Of a stretch of DNA of 55,892 nucleotides, positions 34,988 through 44,098 are shown one piece after another. The DNA is taken from positions 1-55,892 of the forward strand of contig CAMDGX010000022.1 in the NCBI GenBank assembly GCA_945897825.1, given 5' to 3'. Each line of letters opens with the position of its first letter. The first letter of the stretch is position 1. The translations under genes were made by a program, and so were the position numbers. Source of the DNA: Asaia bogorensis. Lineage in GTDB: Bacteria > Pseudomonadota > Alphaproteobacteria > Acetobacterales > Acetobacteraceae. The notes beneath the pieces were generated by a model, which did not search any database, had not been told where the DNA came from, and saw only the letters and a program-made list of their open reading frames with translations.

Positions 34988-35752
34988 TCAGGTCGGCCCG
35001 AACGGGTCCTCGGGATAGCGCACCGCCATCAGGGCAAGGCCCTCCGGCGGGGCCGTGGGCCCGGCGGCGGCACGGTGGCGCGCGGCGAGCGCCTCGGCCA
35101 CCCGGGCGACCGGCCAGAGGCCCTGGCCGACCAGCTTCAGCGTGCCGACCATGTTGCGCACCTGGTGGTGCAGGAAGCTGCGCGCCGCGGCCTCGATGAC
35201 GATGCGCTCGCCCTCGCGGCGGACATCGAGCCGGTCCAGCGTGCGCAGCGGCGACTTCGCCTGGCAGGAGGTGGCGCGGAACGAGGTGAAGTCGTGGTGG
35301 CCGAGCAGCGATTGCGCGGCCGCGTGCATCGCCGCCACGTCGAGCGGCAGGTGCACGTGCCAGACCTGCCCCGCCTCCAGCGCCGGCCGGGCGCGACGGT
35401 TGAGGATCACGTAGCGATAGGCGCGGCCGATGGCGGAGAAGCGCGGGTTCCATCCCTCCGCCGCCCGCGCCGCGCGCAGCACCGCGACGGCATGCGGCAG
35501 CATGTGGAAGTTCAGCGCGTCGCGCAGCTTGTCCGGCGCGATGTCGCGGTCGAGGTCGATGCTGGCGACCTGGCCGGCGGCGTGCACCCCGGCATCGGTG
35601 CGCCCGGCGGTGATGCTGGCGACCGGGGCGCCGTGCACAAGGTGGGAGGCCGCCTCCTCCAGCACCTGCTGCACCGACAGCCCGACCGCCTGCCGCTGCC
35701 AGCCGACGAAGGCCGTACCGTCGTATTCCAGCGCCAGGGCGTAGCGCGGCAT
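34988..35752 (-). CDS. truA: tRNA pseudouridine(38-40) synthase
   Basis: 254 aa. The start [21 protein letters not shown] and catalytic motif TAGRTDAGVHAAGQV (Asp nucleophile) identify TruA. FRATSCQAKSP and FLHHQVRNMVGTL are the further family motifs. It modifies U38-U40 in tRNA anticodon arms. The start at 35752 shares one base with the fmt stop (TGATG), so it is co-translated with fmt and def. Confidence 0.95.
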   Translation of the reverse strand: MPRYALALEYDGTAFVGWQRQAVGLSVQQVLEEAASHLVHGAPVASITAGRTDAGVHAAGQVASIDLDRDIAPDKLRDALNFHMLPHAVAVLRAARAAEGWNPRFSAIGRAYRYVILNRRARPALEAGQVWHVHLPLDVAAMHAAAQSLLGHHDFTSFRATSCQAKSPLRTLDRLDVRREGERIVIEAAARSFLHHQVRNMVGTLKLVGQGLWPVARVAEALAARHRAAAGPTAPPEGLALMAVRYPEDPFGPT

Positions 35753-36666
35753 CAGCCCAGGCGGGTGCCGGGGGGCACGCGGCGGCCGCGCAGGAACGCC
35801 TCGGCGGGCATCGCGGCGCGGCCCGGCGCCTGGATGCGCACGAGCCGCAGTGCGTCGCGCCCGGTGGCGACCAGCAGCGCGTCGTCCAGGACGGTCCCGG
35901 GCGGGCCGTCTCCGGTCTCCGGCGTGGCGGCGAGGATCTTCAGCACCTCGCCCTCCAGCATGGCGAAGGTGCCGGGCCAGGGGTTCAGCGCCCGCACCTG
36001 CCGATCGAGCGACGCCGCGTCGCGCGACCAGTCGATGCGGCCGTCGTCGCGGGTGAGCTTGGGGGCGTAGGTGGCGCCCTCCTCCGGCTGCGGAACCGGG
36101 GCGGGATTGTCGGCCAGCGCGCCCAGCACCAGCTCCGCGCCGAGCGTGGCCAGGGTGTCGTGCAGGTCGGCGGCGGTGGTGGTTGGGCCGATCGGCACCA
36201 ATCCGCGCCGCAGCATGGCGCCGGTGTCCAGCCCCGCGTCCATCTGCATGATGGTGATGCCGGTCTCGGTGTCGCCGGCCAGGATCGCCGCCTGGATCGG
36301 CGCCGCCCCGCGCCAGCGCGGCAGCAGGCTGGCATGGATGTTCAGGCAGCCGCGGCGCGGCGCATCCAACATCGCCTGCGGCAGGATCAGGCCGTAGGCG
36401 GCAACCACCGCCACGTCGAGCCCGAGTGCCGCGAAGGCCGCGTGCTCCGCCACGTCGCGCCGCAGCCGGGAAGGCGTGCGGACAGGAAGGCCCAGCGCGT
36501 CGGCCGCCACATGCACCGGGCAGCGCCGCACCGCCTGCCCGCGGCCCGCCGGGCGAGGCGGCTGGCAATAGACGGCGGCGATGTCGTGCCCGGCTTCGTG
36601 CAGGGCGCGCAGGGCGGGGACGGCAAAATCCGGGCTGCCCATGAAGGCGAGCCGCAGCCGTGCCAC
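35752..36666 (-). CDS. fmt: Methionyl-tRNA formyltransferase
   Basis: 304 aa. The N-terminal formyltransferase domain has [15 protein letters not shown] and the active-site stretch [22 protein letters not shown] (Asn, His), plus a downstream Asp in [11 protein letters not shown]. The C-terminal tRNA-binding domain starts near residue 205 ([14 protein letters not shown]). It starts with GTG, 2 nt after def. It formylates Met-tRNAi; its partner deformylase is the gene before it. Confidence 0.95.
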   Translation of the reverse strand: MARLRLAFMGSPDFAVPALRALHEAGHDIAAVYCQPPRPAGRGQAVRRCPVHVAADALGLPVRTPSRLRRDVAEHAAFAALGLDVAVVAAYGLILPQAMLDAPRRGCLNIHASLLPRWRGAAPIQAAILAGDTETGITIMQMDAGLDTGAMLRRGLVPIGPTTTAADLHDTLATLGAELVLGALADNPAPVPQPEEGATYAPKLTRDDGRIDWSRDAASLDRQVRALNPWPGTFAMLEGEVLKILAATPETGDGPPGTVLDDALLVATGRDALRLVRIQAPGRAAMPAEAFLRGRRVPPGTRLG

Positions 36667-36668
36667 CG

Positions 36669-37262
36669 TCAGCGCACCTTCGCCTTCTGGTCCTTGGCGA
36701 GCTTGCGCATGATCATGTTGCGCTTCAGCGCCGAGAGGTGGTCGACGAACAGCACGCCGTTCAGGTGGTCGATCTCGTGCTGCAGGCAGGCGGCGAGCAG
36801 CCCGTCGCCTTCCATCTCCCGGCGCACGCCCTGCAGGTCGAGGTAGCGCACCTTGACCTGGGCGGGGCGGGTGACGTCGGCATACATGTTCGGCAGCGAC
36901 AGGCAGCCCTCCTCGCGCGTGGCGAGTTCCTTGCTGGCGGCGACGATCTCCGGGTTCACCAGCACGTGCGGCTGGCGCTTGTCGTCCGGCGCGAGGTCGA
37001 TCACCGCCACGCGCAGGCCGAACCCCACCTGGGGGGCCGCGAGGCCGATGCCGGGGGCGTGGTACATGGCGGCGAACATGCGCGGCACCAGGTCGCGCAC
37101 CGCGGCATCGTCGCCGGCGCCGACCGGGCGGCAGCGCAGCTTCAGCGTGGCGTGCGGCGCGACCAGGATCGGCAGCAGCGAGGCCGCATCGGGCGCGGGC
37201 ACCTGTTCGGACGGGTCGTTTGCATCGGCAGCCTTCTCGGCCGCGGGGCTCTGGGCGTTCAT
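36669..37262 (-). CDS. def: Peptide deformylase
   Basis: 197 aa. All three motifs are present: GIGLAAPQ (71-78), EGCLS (118-122, Cys120 metal ligand) and HEIDH (162-166, two His ligands and catalytic Glu). Removes the formyl group from nascent chains. The first ~27 residues ([19 protein letters not shown]) are a polar extension not found in most deformylases; an internal start is possible but no better site was seen. First gene of def-fmt-truA. Confidence 0.95.
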   Translation of the reverse strand: MNAQSPAAEKAADANDPSEQVPAPDAASLLPILVAPHATLKLRCRPVGAGDDAAVRDLVPRMFAAMYHAPGIGLAAPQVGFGLRVAVIDLAPDDKRQPHVLVNPEIVAASKELATREEGCLSLPNMYADVTRPAQVKVRYLDLQGVRREMEGDGLLAACLQHEIDHLNGVLFVDHLSALKRNMIMRKLAKDQKAKVR

Positions 37263-37311
37263 GGCAGGGATGTAGCGGGGCCGCCTGCCCCGATCAACGG
37301 CACCCTTCCTC

Positions 37312-37340
37312 TTGCAACGGGGCCCTCCCCTGCCAAAATA
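37312..37340 (+). promoter_or_regulatory. Weak promoter candidate upstream of hsp20
   Basis: CTTGCAA (-35 hexamer TTGCAA 37312-37317) with a 17-nt spacer to AAAATA (37335-37340). The CTTG start recalls sigma-32-type -35 elements, as expected for a heat-shock gene, but the -10 does not fit that class well. Confidence 0.25.
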
Positions 37341-37402
37341 CAGCGGCGACGGGTTGCCGCCACGGGGCCCGCCAACCGCTTCGCTCGCAGGAGGAGGCCC
37401 GA

Positions 37403-37858
37403 TTGACGACCCGCGTTTTCACGTCCCCGCTGTTCCTCGGCTTCGACCACCTCGAGCAGATGCTCGAGCGGGCCTCGAAGAACTCGTCGGATGGCTACCC
37501 GCCCTACAACATCGAGCAGACCGGGCCGACCGGGCTGCGCATCACGCTGGCCGTCGCCGGCTTCACCATGGACGACCTGCAGATCACGCAGGAGGACAAC
37601 CAACTGGTGATCCGCGGCCGGCAGACCGATGACGGCCAGGGCCGGGTGTTCATCCACCGCGGCATCGCGGCCCGACAGTTCCAGCGCGCCTTCGTGATGG
37701 CCGAGGGAATCGAGGTGACCGGGGCCTGGATGGACAACGGCCTGCTGCACATCGACCTCGCCCGCCCGCAGCCCGAAGCGCGGGTGAAGACCATCCGCAT
37801 CGGCAAGCGCACCGGCACGGCCGGAACCGCCCCCTTGGTGGACGGTTCTACCGATTGA
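37403..37858 (+). CDS. Hsp20/alpha-crystallin small heat-shock protein
   Basis: 151 aa. Start is TTG at 37403, chosen because GAGGAGG lies 7 nt upstream and the first residues (MTTRVFTSPLFLGFDHLEQML) match alphaproteobacterial Hsp20 proteins. The alpha-crystallin domain runs about 35-135 (YNIEQTGPTGLRITLAVAGFTMDDLQIT; AWMDNGLLHIDLARPQP, ending with an A-x-x-x-G-x-L-type motif GLLHIDL). ATP-independent chaperone. The neighbouring DUF1150 gene is a common partner in this class. Confidence 0.9.
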   Translation: MTTRVFTSPLFLGFDHLEQMLERASKNSSDGYPPYNIEQTGPTGLRITLAVAGFTMDDLQITQEDNQLVIRGRQTDDGQGRVFIHRGIAARQFQRAFVMAEGIEVTGAWMDNGLLHIDLARPQPEARVKTIRIGKRTGTAGTAPLVDGSTD

Positions 37859-37862
37859 TCGG

Positions 37863-37882
37863 GCCGCGGCGACCGCCGCGGC
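37863..37882 (+). terminator. Hairpin after hsp20
   Basis: GCCGCGG (37863-37869) faces CCGCGGC (37876-37882) with a 6-nt loop, 4 nt after the hsp20 stop. No T-run follows, so it may be an mRNA-end stem or a partial terminator before the DUF1150 gene. Confidence 0.35.
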
Positions 37883-37988
37883 GGGACGCAACGACATCGT
37901 GCCAATCCGGCGGCGCGGCCATTCCGTGGCACCGCCGCCGCGTGGGCCGGCGGCCATGACGGCGCCGGCACAGCCCAGGAGACCAGCC

Positions 37989-38225
37989 ATGCCCCGTTCC
38001 GAAACCCCGACCCCCGTGATCCTGGATATCCGCAGCCTCTCGCCGGACGACCTTGGGCGGTTGGGCATGGAGGAGGTGGCCTACGTGAAGCCCGTGATCC
38101 TGAACGGCGCGCGCGCCTTCGCCATCCACGCCGCCGACGGCACGCCGATGGCCGTCGCACAGGACCACGGCCTCGCCGTCGCGGCGATCGTCCAGAACGA
38201 GATGGTGCCGGCCCAGGTGCATTGA
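37989..38225 (+). CDS. DUF1150 family small protein
   Basis: 78 aa. MEEVAYVKPV...RAFAIHAADGTPMAVAQDHGLAVAAIVQNEMVPAQVH matches DUF1150, a short alphaproteobacterial family of unknown function that is usually adjacent to hsp20. Start ATG 37989 has AGGAG upstream. A tandem 15-bp repeat starts exactly at the last base of its stop codon. Confidence 0.85.
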   Translation: MPRSETPTPVILDIRSLSPDDLGRLGMEEVAYVKPVILNGARAFAIHAADGTPMAVAQDHGLAVAAIVQNEMVPAQVH

Positions 38226-38284
38226 CCGCCACGCAGCGGGCCGCCACGCAGCAGGCCACCGCGCAGCGGGCCGCCGAAAGGCAG
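38225..38284 (+). repeat. 15-bp imperfect tandem repeat, four units
   Basis: Four 15-nt units with the pattern (G/A)CC-(G/A)CC-(A/G)CG-CAG-C(G/A)G, the last one diverged, fill nearly the whole 65-nt gap between the stop codons of DUF1150 and hpf. In one frame it reads TATQR-AATQQ-ATAQR-AAERQ, so it may be a former coding tail. Confidence 0.7.
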
Positions 38285-38290
38285 GCGCGG

Positions 38291-38872
38291 CTAGACCGCC
38301 GCGTTCGGGTCGATCCAGCCGATATGGCCGTCGCTGCGGCGGTACACCACGTTGAGCACGCCGGTGGCGCTGTTGCGGAACATCATCACCGGCTGGTCGG
38401 CAAGGTCCATGCGCATCACCGCCTCGCCGACCGACAGGCTCGAGATCTCGGTCGGCGTCTCGGCGACCACCGTCGCATAGGTCGCGGCCTTCACGTCGCC
38501 GTTCGCCGGCGCCTCCTCCTCCTGGCGCAGCACGTATTGCCGGGCCGCCTGCGGGCGCTCCCGGTTGGCAAGGTCGCGGGCATGGTCGTTCACGCGGCGC
38601 CGATAGCGGCGCAGGCGCTTGGCGATGTGCTCGGCGGCGTCGTCGAAGGCGCCGTTGGCATCCGCCGCCTCCCCCTCGCCGCGCAGCATCAGCCCGGGGC
38701 CGGCATGAACGTTGATGTCGCAGGTGAAGAAGCTGCGCGCCCGGCTGAAGGTGACATGCGCTTCGAGCGCATGGTCGAAATACTTGCCGGCGATGATGTC
38801 CAGCGCCTGGGACACGCGCGTGCGCAGCGCGTCCGACAGTTCGACCTGCTTGCCCGAGACCGTGATCTGCAT
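38291..38872 (-). CDS. hpf: Ribosome hibernation-promoting factor, long form
   Basis: 193 aa. The N-terminal HPF/RaiA domain (MQITVSGKQVELSDALRTRVSQAL, HVTFSRARSFFTCDINVHAG) binds the 30S decoding centre. A linker follows, then the C-terminal dimerisation domain (SVGEAVMRMDLADQPVMMFRNSATGVLNVVYRRSDGHIGWIDP) that pairs two 70S ribosomes. It lies 65 nt downstream of rpoN, the conserved alphaproteobacterial order; the ptsN gene often found next is absent because the opposite-strand DUF1150/hsp20 pair begins there. Confidence 0.93.
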   Translation of the reverse strand: MQITVSGKQVELSDALRTRVSQALDIIAGKYFDHALEAHVTFSRARSFFTCDINVHAGPGLMLRGEGEAADANGAFDDAAEHIAKRLRRYRRRVNDHARDLANRERPQAARQYVLRQEEEAPANGDVKAATYATVVAETPTEISSLSVGEAVMRMDLADQPVMMFRNSATGVLNVVYRRSDGHIGWIDPNAAV

Positions 38873-38937
38873 AGCCGTTCCTCGTGCCCGTTCGTTCGGG
38901 ACCGCCTGCCGGACCGTCGGATGAGCACCGGTTTCAG

Positions 38938-40419
38938 TCAGGCCGGCACGGCCTTCTCCCGTTTGCGCTGCACCGAGCTGGGGATACGCAGCGCTTCGCG
39001 ATATTTGGCCACGGTCCGGCGCGCAATGTCCACGCCTTCGCGCCGGAGCATCGCCACGATCGCGTCATCCGACAGAATTTCGTCGATCTGCTCTGCATCG
39101 ATCATCGCCTTGATGCGGAACCTTATCGACTCGGCGCTGTGGCTTTCCCCGCCCTCGGTGGCGCCGATCGCCGTGGTGAAGAAATATTTCAGCTCGTAGG
39201 TGCCGCGCGGCGTGGCCATGTACTTGCTGCTCGTCACCCGGCTGATGGTGCTCTCGTGCAGCTCCGTCGCCTCGGCCACGTCGCGCAGGATCAGCGGGCG
39301 CAGGTGGGACACGCCGTGGCGGAAGAACCCGTCCTGCCGGCGCACGATCTCGCTGGCCACCTTCAGGATGGTCTGCGCCCGCTGCTGCAGGGATTTCACC
39401 AGCCAGGTGGCGGTCTGCAGCTTGTCGGCGACGAAGGCGCGGTCGTCCTTGCTGGCGCTGGCCAGCACGCGGGTGGAGAAGCTCTGGTTCACCAGCACGC
39501 GCGGCATGGTCTCGGGGTTCAGCTCCAGCACCCAGCCGCCATCGGGGGCGCGGCGCATCAGGATGTCGGGCACCACGGCGGCCGGCGGCGTGGCATCCCA
39601 GGTGGCGCCGGGCTTGGGGTCGAGGGCACGGATCTCGGCGATCATCTCGGCGAGGTCGGCGCCATCCACGCCGCACACCGCCATCAGCTTCTTGTGGTCG
39701 TGCCGGGCCAGCAGCTCCAGGTTGTCGAGCATCGCCTGCATCGCCGGGTCGAGCCGGTTCTTCTCGGCCAGCTGCACCGCCAGGCACTCGGCCAGCGACG
39801 TCGCGAACATGCCGGTGGGGTCGAAGCGCATCATCCGCGCGCGCACCGCCTCCACCCGCTCCAGGCTGGCGCCCATCGCCTCGGCCAGCGCCTGGGGCGT
39901 GGTGGAGAGCCGGCCGGAGGGCTCCAGCAGCGCGATCAGGTAGGCGCCGATCAGCCGGTCGGCCGGGTCGCGGAAGGAAAGCCGCATCTGCTCGCCCAGG
40001 TGCTCGCGCAAGGTCGGGCCGGCATTGGCCAGGTCGTCCAGCCCGCGCTCGTCGTCATCGAAGGCGGTGTTGCCGCCGCTGCCGGTGCGCACGCCGTCGC
40101 CAGCGCCGCCGGGGTCGTAGCTGTTGCTGTCGTCGATCTCGAGCGGCGCGGCATCGGGCGCGGCCATCTCGCCGGACGTGGCGGCACTGGCGGAATCGGT
40201 CGGGCCGGCGACGGCCAGCTGGTCCGGGGCGGGGCGTTCGACGCCGGGAATCTCGGGGCGTTCGTCGCGCTCCAGCAGCGGGTTGCGCTCGAGCTCCTCC
40301 TCGACGAAGGCGGCGGCCTCGAGGTTGGAGAACTGCAGCAACTGGATCGCCTGCCGCAGCTGCGGCGTCATCACCAGCGTCTGCGATTGCCGCAGGTCGA
40401 GGCGGGGCCCGATCGCCAT
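38938..40419 (-). CDS. rpoN: RNA polymerase sigma-54 factor
   Basis: 493 aa. Region I LDLRQSQTLVMTPQLRQAIQLLQFSNLE (activator interaction), then an acidic region II (DDSNSYDPGG...DDDERGLDDL), core-binding domain, HTH, and the RpoN box ARRTVAKYRE near the C-terminus that reads the -24 element. I chose the ATG at 40419 (MAIGPRLDL), with the frame open upstream without family similarity. Needs ATP-driven enhancer-binding proteins, none of which are in this window. Confidence 0.95.
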   Translation of the reverse strand: MAIGPRLDLRQSQTLVMTPQLRQAIQLLQFSNLEAAAFVEEELERNPLLERDERPEIPGVERPAPDQLAVAGPTDSASAATSGEMAAPDAAPLEIDDSNSYDPGGAGDGVRTGSGGNTAFDDDERGLDDLANAGPTLREHLGEQMRLSFRDPADRLIGAYLIALLEPSGRLSTTPQALAEAMGASLERVEAVRARMMRFDPTGMFATSLAECLAVQLAEKNRLDPAMQAMLDNLELLARHDHKKLMAVCGVDGADLAEMIAEIRALDPKPGATWDATPPAAVVPDILMRRAPDGGWVLELNPETMPRVLVNQSFSTRVLASASKDDRAFVADKLQTATWLVKSLQQRAQTILKVASEIVRRQDGFFRHGVSHLRPLILRDVAEATELHESTISRVTSSKYMATPRGTYELKYFFTTAIGATEGGESHSAESIRFRIKAMIDAEQIDEILSDDAIVAMLRREGVDIARRTVAKYREALRIPSSVQRKREKAVPA

Positions 40420-40541
40420 CAGGCGGCGGCCCGTGCGCGGATCAGCGCGAATTCCACACAGGCGCATGCGGCCGCCGGGGGGGGCAGCGGCGGCACAGGT
40501 CGGAAGCAAGAAGCATGCTCAGCAAGGTGCATGCCAGGATA

Positions 40542-41336
40542 CTAGAGGGAAAATCTTTCACCCAGGTAGACGCGACGCACATCCTCGTGCGCCACAACCT
40601 CCTGCGGATCACCCTCCATCAGCACCTGTCCGTCGTGCATGATGTAGGCGCGGTCAATGATTTCAAGAGTTTCGCGCACATTGTGGTCGGTGATCAAAAC
40701 TCCGATACCACGGTGCTTGAGGTGGGACACCAGATCACGAATTTCGCCGACCGCGATCGGGTCGATGCCGGCCAGCGGCTCATCCAAAAGAACATAGCTG
40801 GGTTGCGTTGCAAGCGCCCGGGCAATCTCCACCCGCCGCCGCTCGCCGCCCGACAGCGCCAGCGCCGGGGTGCGGCGCAGATGGCCGATGCCGAACTCGG
40901 CCAGCAACTCTTCCAGCATGTGCTCCCGCCGGTCGCGCTCCGGCTCCACCACCTCCAGCGCCGCCATCACGTTCTGCTCGACATTGAGGCCGCGGAACAC
41001 GCTCGCCTCCTGCGGCAGGTAGCCGATGCCGAGGCGCGCGCGGCGATACATCGGCAGAGTGGTGATGTCGTGGCCGTCCAGGCTGATCGTGCCGGTATCC
41101 GGCTGCACCAGGCCGACGATCATGTAGAAGGTCGTGGTCTTGCCGGCGCCGTTCGGCCCGAGCAGTCCCACGGCCTCGCCCCGGCGCAGCGTGAGCGACA
41201 CGTTCCGCACCACCGGGCGCTTGCGATACACCTTCCCGACCCCGACCGCCGCCAGCCCCGCGCTGGCCGGCACGGGCACCGGGGCGGCGTCGGGGCCCTC
41301 GCGCGAAACGACGCGCAGCGGCGCGGGCGGCGTCAT
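40542..41336 (-). CDS. lptB: LPS export ABC transporter ATPase
   Basis: 264 aa. Walker [11 protein letters not shown]-loop YLPQEASVF, signature LSGGERRR, Walker [13 protein letters not shown] and switch His LITDHNV are all canonical LptB. The first ~30 residues are a Pro/Ala-rich extension before the domain. It drives LPS extraction with LptF/LptG, which are not here. Start overlaps the lptA stop by 4 nt. Confidence 0.93.
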   Translation of the reverse strand: MTPPAPLRVVSREGPDAAPVPVPASAGLAAVGVGKVYRKRPVVRNVSLTLRRGEAVGLLGPNGAGKTTTFYMIVGLVQPDTGTISLDGHDITTLPMYRRARLGIGYLPQEASVFRGLNVEQNVMAALEVVEPERDRREHMLEELLAEFGIGHLRRTPALALSGGERRRVEIARALATQPSYVLLDEPLAGIDPIAVGEIRDLVSHLKHRGIGVLITDHNVRETLEIIDRAYIMHDGQVLMEGDPQEVVAHEDVRRVYLGERFSL

Positions 41337-42256
41337 GGGCGCGCCCCGGGCGTGGCCGCGCCGGCGCCGGGCGTGCTGTTCGGCACGATCACCCCCTGCA
41401 CCCGCCCGCCGGGATCGGCCAGCATCCGCGCCACCCCGGTGCGCATGTTCACCTCGGCGGCCGGGCCATTGATCTGGTTCTGCCCGCTGGTCACCCGCAC
41501 ATTGCCGATGACCCGCGCCAGCCCGGTATCGGGCGTGTAGAGCGCGCGGTCGCCGCGGATCACGTCGGTGGCGGTGCGCGCCTCGACATTGCCGTAGGCC
41601 TCCAGCCGCTTCAGCTTGCCGCCGGCGCCGGGGGGCTCGGCCCCGGGCGTGGTGGCGGCGGGGCGCGGGGCTGCGCCCTCTTCCTCGATGAAGGCCACCA
41701 GCGTGTCGGCCGCCAGCCGCCGCGCGTCGGTGGTGATCACCACGGCATTGCCGCGCCCCACCGCCATGCGCTTCTGCGACCAGTATTCCAGGCTGTCGCG
41801 CGCCGTCAGCACCTGCGTCGGCGTGGTCAGGCGCAGGCCGCGGCCCGTCATCACCATCACCGCCTGGTCGATGTCATACACCGCCCGGTCGCCCACCGCC
41901 TCGTCGGTCGGGGTGAAGATGCGCACATTGCCCTCCGCCTCCAGCCGGTAGATCTCGTTGCCGCCGGTGTCGCCGCCCAGGCTCGGCACGCCGGACGAAG
42001 GGGCCGCCGTTCCCGTGCCCGCCTTCTTGCGGTAGCGCGCGATCAACCGGTCGGCGATGACGGTGACGTTGTCGCGCACCGCCCGCGCGTCGCCGGTGGC
42101 GATCACCACCTGCTCGGCATCGCGCCACTCGAACCCGTCACGCGCGGTGATGGCGACCGGCCCGCCGCTCGAAAGATCGATCTGCTGCGCGCCCGCAGGG
42201 GGCGCCGCGAGACCGAGCAGCAACAGGGGCAGGATCAACACAGCGCGCAGGGTCAT
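41333..42256 (-). CDS. lptA: LPS transport periplasmic protein LptA/OstA-like
   Basis: 307 aa, longer than E. coli LptA. Signal peptide [23 protein letters not shown] followed by OstA-type beta strands ([65 protein letters not shown]). A long insertion holds a Gly/Pro-rich stretch ([20 protein letters not shown]) inside the repeats. It forms the periplasmic bridge for LPS. Overlaps lptC and lptB by 4 nt each, so the three are translationally coupled. Confidence 0.9.
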   Translation of the reverse strand: MTLRAVLILPLLLLGLAAPPAGAQQIDLSSGGPVAITARDGFEWRDAEQVVIATGDARAVRDNVTVIADRLIARYRKKAGTGTAAPSSGVPSLGGDTGGNEIYRLEAEGNVRIFTPTDEAVGDRAVYDIDQAVMVMTGRGLRLTTPTQVLTARDSLEYWSQKRMAVGRGNAVVITTDARRLAADTLVAFIEEEGAAPRPAATTPGAEPPGAGGKLKRLEAYGNVEARTATDVIRGDRALYTPDTGLARVIGNVRVTSGQNQINGPAAEVNMRTGVARMLADPGGRVQGVIVPNSTPGAGAATPGARP

Positions 42257-42936
42257 CGCGGCGTTCCGTTCAGGACAATGCGGGCCGGGCCGGTGAACTG
42301 GATCACCGACCCGCGGTTGAGCACGGTGAAGCCCTGGGCGTCCAGAACGCCGAACGGCCCCTCGGCATGGACCATCTCGTTGCCGGCGGCGGCATTGGCG
42401 CGCATGTCCAGGCTCGCCGCCTCGGTCGTCAGCACGGTACCGTCGTCGCGATACAGCGTCACGTCGCCCGAGAGGTCCAGCCGGTTGGCCTTCTGCTCGA
42501 ACACGCCGCGCTTCGCCTCCACCATCATCCATTCGCCGGATTGCAGTTGCATGTCGGCCTTCGGCGCCTCCAGGTCGGTCCGCTCCGGCCCGACCTGGAG
42601 CACCTTCGCCGCCGTCACGGTGTAGGGCCGACCGGCGGCATCGACGCCCTGGTAGTGGGCCTCGGTCAACTGCCCCCCCTCGGCCGTCACGTCGACGCGG
42701 CGATAGCTGATGCGGCTGCGGTCGCCATTGCCGTTCAGCTCCGGCCAGAACGCCACCAGCAGCAGCAGCGCGAGCCCCACCAGCGGCAGCAGCCGCTTCG
42801 CCAGGCCGACCAGCCAGCGCCGCCGCGGCCGCACGCTGCGCGTCGGGCGCGGGCCGTCGAGGAAGCTGCCCGCGCCGAGCGGTCGCGCCGGCCGCGACGG
42901 CGGGCGCGGGGCGGCGGGCAAGGGCGTGATGCTCAT
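42253..42936 (-). CDS. lptC: LPS export protein LptC
   Basis: 227 aa. A Pro-rich cytoplasmic segment (residues 5-50) is followed by one transmembrane helix (LLPLVGLALLLLVAFWPEL) and a periplasmic domain with YTVTAAKVLQVGPERTDLEAPKADM and LDLSGDVTLYRDDGTVL, typical of LptC/YrbK. Anchors LptA to the inner-membrane LptBFG complex. Start ATG 42936 chosen because the upstream frame reads into kdsD. Confidence 0.9.
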   Translation of the reverse strand: MSITPLPAAPRPPSRPARPLGAGSFLDGPRPTRSVRPRRRWLVGLAKRLLPLVGLALLLLVAFWPELNGNGDRSRISYRRVDVTAEGGQLTEAHYQGVDAAGRPYTVTAAKVLQVGPERTDLEAPKADMQLQSGEWMMVEAKRGVFEQKANRLDLSGDVTLYRDDGTVLTTEAASLDMRANAAAGNEMVHAEGPFGVLDAQGFTVLNRGSVIQFTGPARIVLNGTPR

Positions 42937-42955
42937 CGGGGGATCGCCGCCATGG

Positions 42956-43939
42956 CTACACCACCCCCGCACGCAGCAGGTCGTGGATATGCAGGATGCC
43001 CAGCGGCCGCTGCGCCGCATCCACCACGAACAACGCAGTGATCGGCCGTTCCGGCGCGTTCATCAGGTGCAGCGCCTCGGCGGCCAGCATGTCCGGACCC
43101 ACGGTGCGCGGCGCCGCGTTCATCACCTCGCCCAGGCGGCGGGCGAGCAGTGCCGGGCCCATGGCGCGGCGCAAATCGCCGTCGGTGAAGATGCCGCACA
43201 GCCGCCCCTCGCCATCCACCACGCCCAGGCAGCCAAAGCGCTTGCCGGTCATCATCACCAGCGCCGCATCCATCGGCGTCTCGGGCCCGGCCAGCGGCAG
43301 CGCATCGCCGCCATGCATCATCTCGCGCACCCGCCGCAGCCGCGCGCCCAGCTTGCCGCCCGGGTGGAACTGGCGGAAATCCGCCGCCCCGAAGCCGCGC
43401 CGCGTCAGCAGCGCCACCGCCAGCGCATCGCCCAGCGCCATCTGCATCGTGGTCGAGGTGGTCGGCGCCAGCCCCATCGGGCAGGCCTCGCGCGCCGCCG
43501 GCAACAGCAGCGCCACGTCCGCTGCGGCCGCCAGCGTGCTGCCGCCGCGCGCGGTGATCGCCACCAGCGGCAGGCCGAAGCGCCGCGAATGCGCCACCAG
43601 GTCGGCCAGCTCCGCCGTCTCGCCGGAATTGGACAGGGCCAGCACCGCATCGCCCGGCACGATCATGCCCAGGTCGCCGTGGCTCGCCTCCGCCGGATGC
43701 ACGAACAGCGCCGGCGCGCCGGTCGAGGCCAGGGTGGCCGCGATCTTGCGCGCCACATGGCCGGACTTGCCCATGCCCGAGACCACGATGCGCCCGGTGG
43801 CCGAGGCCAGCAGCGCCACGGCGCGCGCGAATCCGCCATCGAGCCCGGCGGCAAGCGCCTGCAGCCCCGCCGCCTCGGCGGCGAGCACGTCACGGGCGAC
43901 ATCGAGGTCGCTCGCCAGGGTTGCGAGGGCGGCGGTCAT
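42956..43939 (-). CDS. kdsD: Arabinose-5-phosphate isomerase
   Basis: 327 aa. SIS domain (about 35-170: IVVSGMGKSGHVARKIAATL, FVHPAEASHGDLGMI, LSNSGET), then two CBS domains (about 205-325: PMDAALVMMTGKRFGCLGVVD...GIFTDGDLRRAM). Converts ribulose-5-P to arabinose-5-P, the first step of Kdo synthesis. It lies 19 nt upstream of lptC, so Kdo and LPS transport genes are joined in one transcript. Confidence 0.93.
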   Translation of the reverse strand: MTAALATLASDLDVARDVLAAEAAGLQALAAGLDGGFARAVALLASATGRIVVSGMGKSGHVARKIAATLASTGAPALFVHPAEASHGDLGMIVPGDAVLALSNSGETAELADLVAHSRRFGLPLVAITARGGSTLAAAADVALLLPAAREACPMGLAPTTSTTMQMALGDALAVALLTRRGFGAADFRQFHPGGKLGARLRRVREMMHGGDALPLAGPETPMDAALVMMTGKRFGCLGVVDGEGRLCGIFTDGDLRRAMGPALLARRLGEVMNAAPRTVGPDMLAAEALHLMNAPERPITALFVVDAAQRPLGILHIHDLLRAGVV

Positions 43940-44019
43940 GGTCGGTGCATTCCAGCCAGTGCGCGGTCCAGCCAAGTTGGGCAGCCGGATATGGGACCGC
44001 GCAGCATCACGGTAAGGGG

Positions 44020-44049
44020 GAGTTACGGTGCCCGCCCCCCGCGGGTCAA
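44020..44049 (-). promoter_or_regulatory. Candidate promoter for kdsD-lpt-rpoN run
   Basis: On the minus strand TTGACC (44049-44044), 18-nt spacer, TAACTC (44025-44020), about 80 nt upstream of the kdsD start. Plausible but not strong; kdsD could also be read from the rnd/tRNA side. Confidence 0.4.
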
Positions 44050-44098
44050 GCAAGCCCGCAGGCTGGGCCGCCGCACAAGCGCGTCAGGGTTGTGCCCG

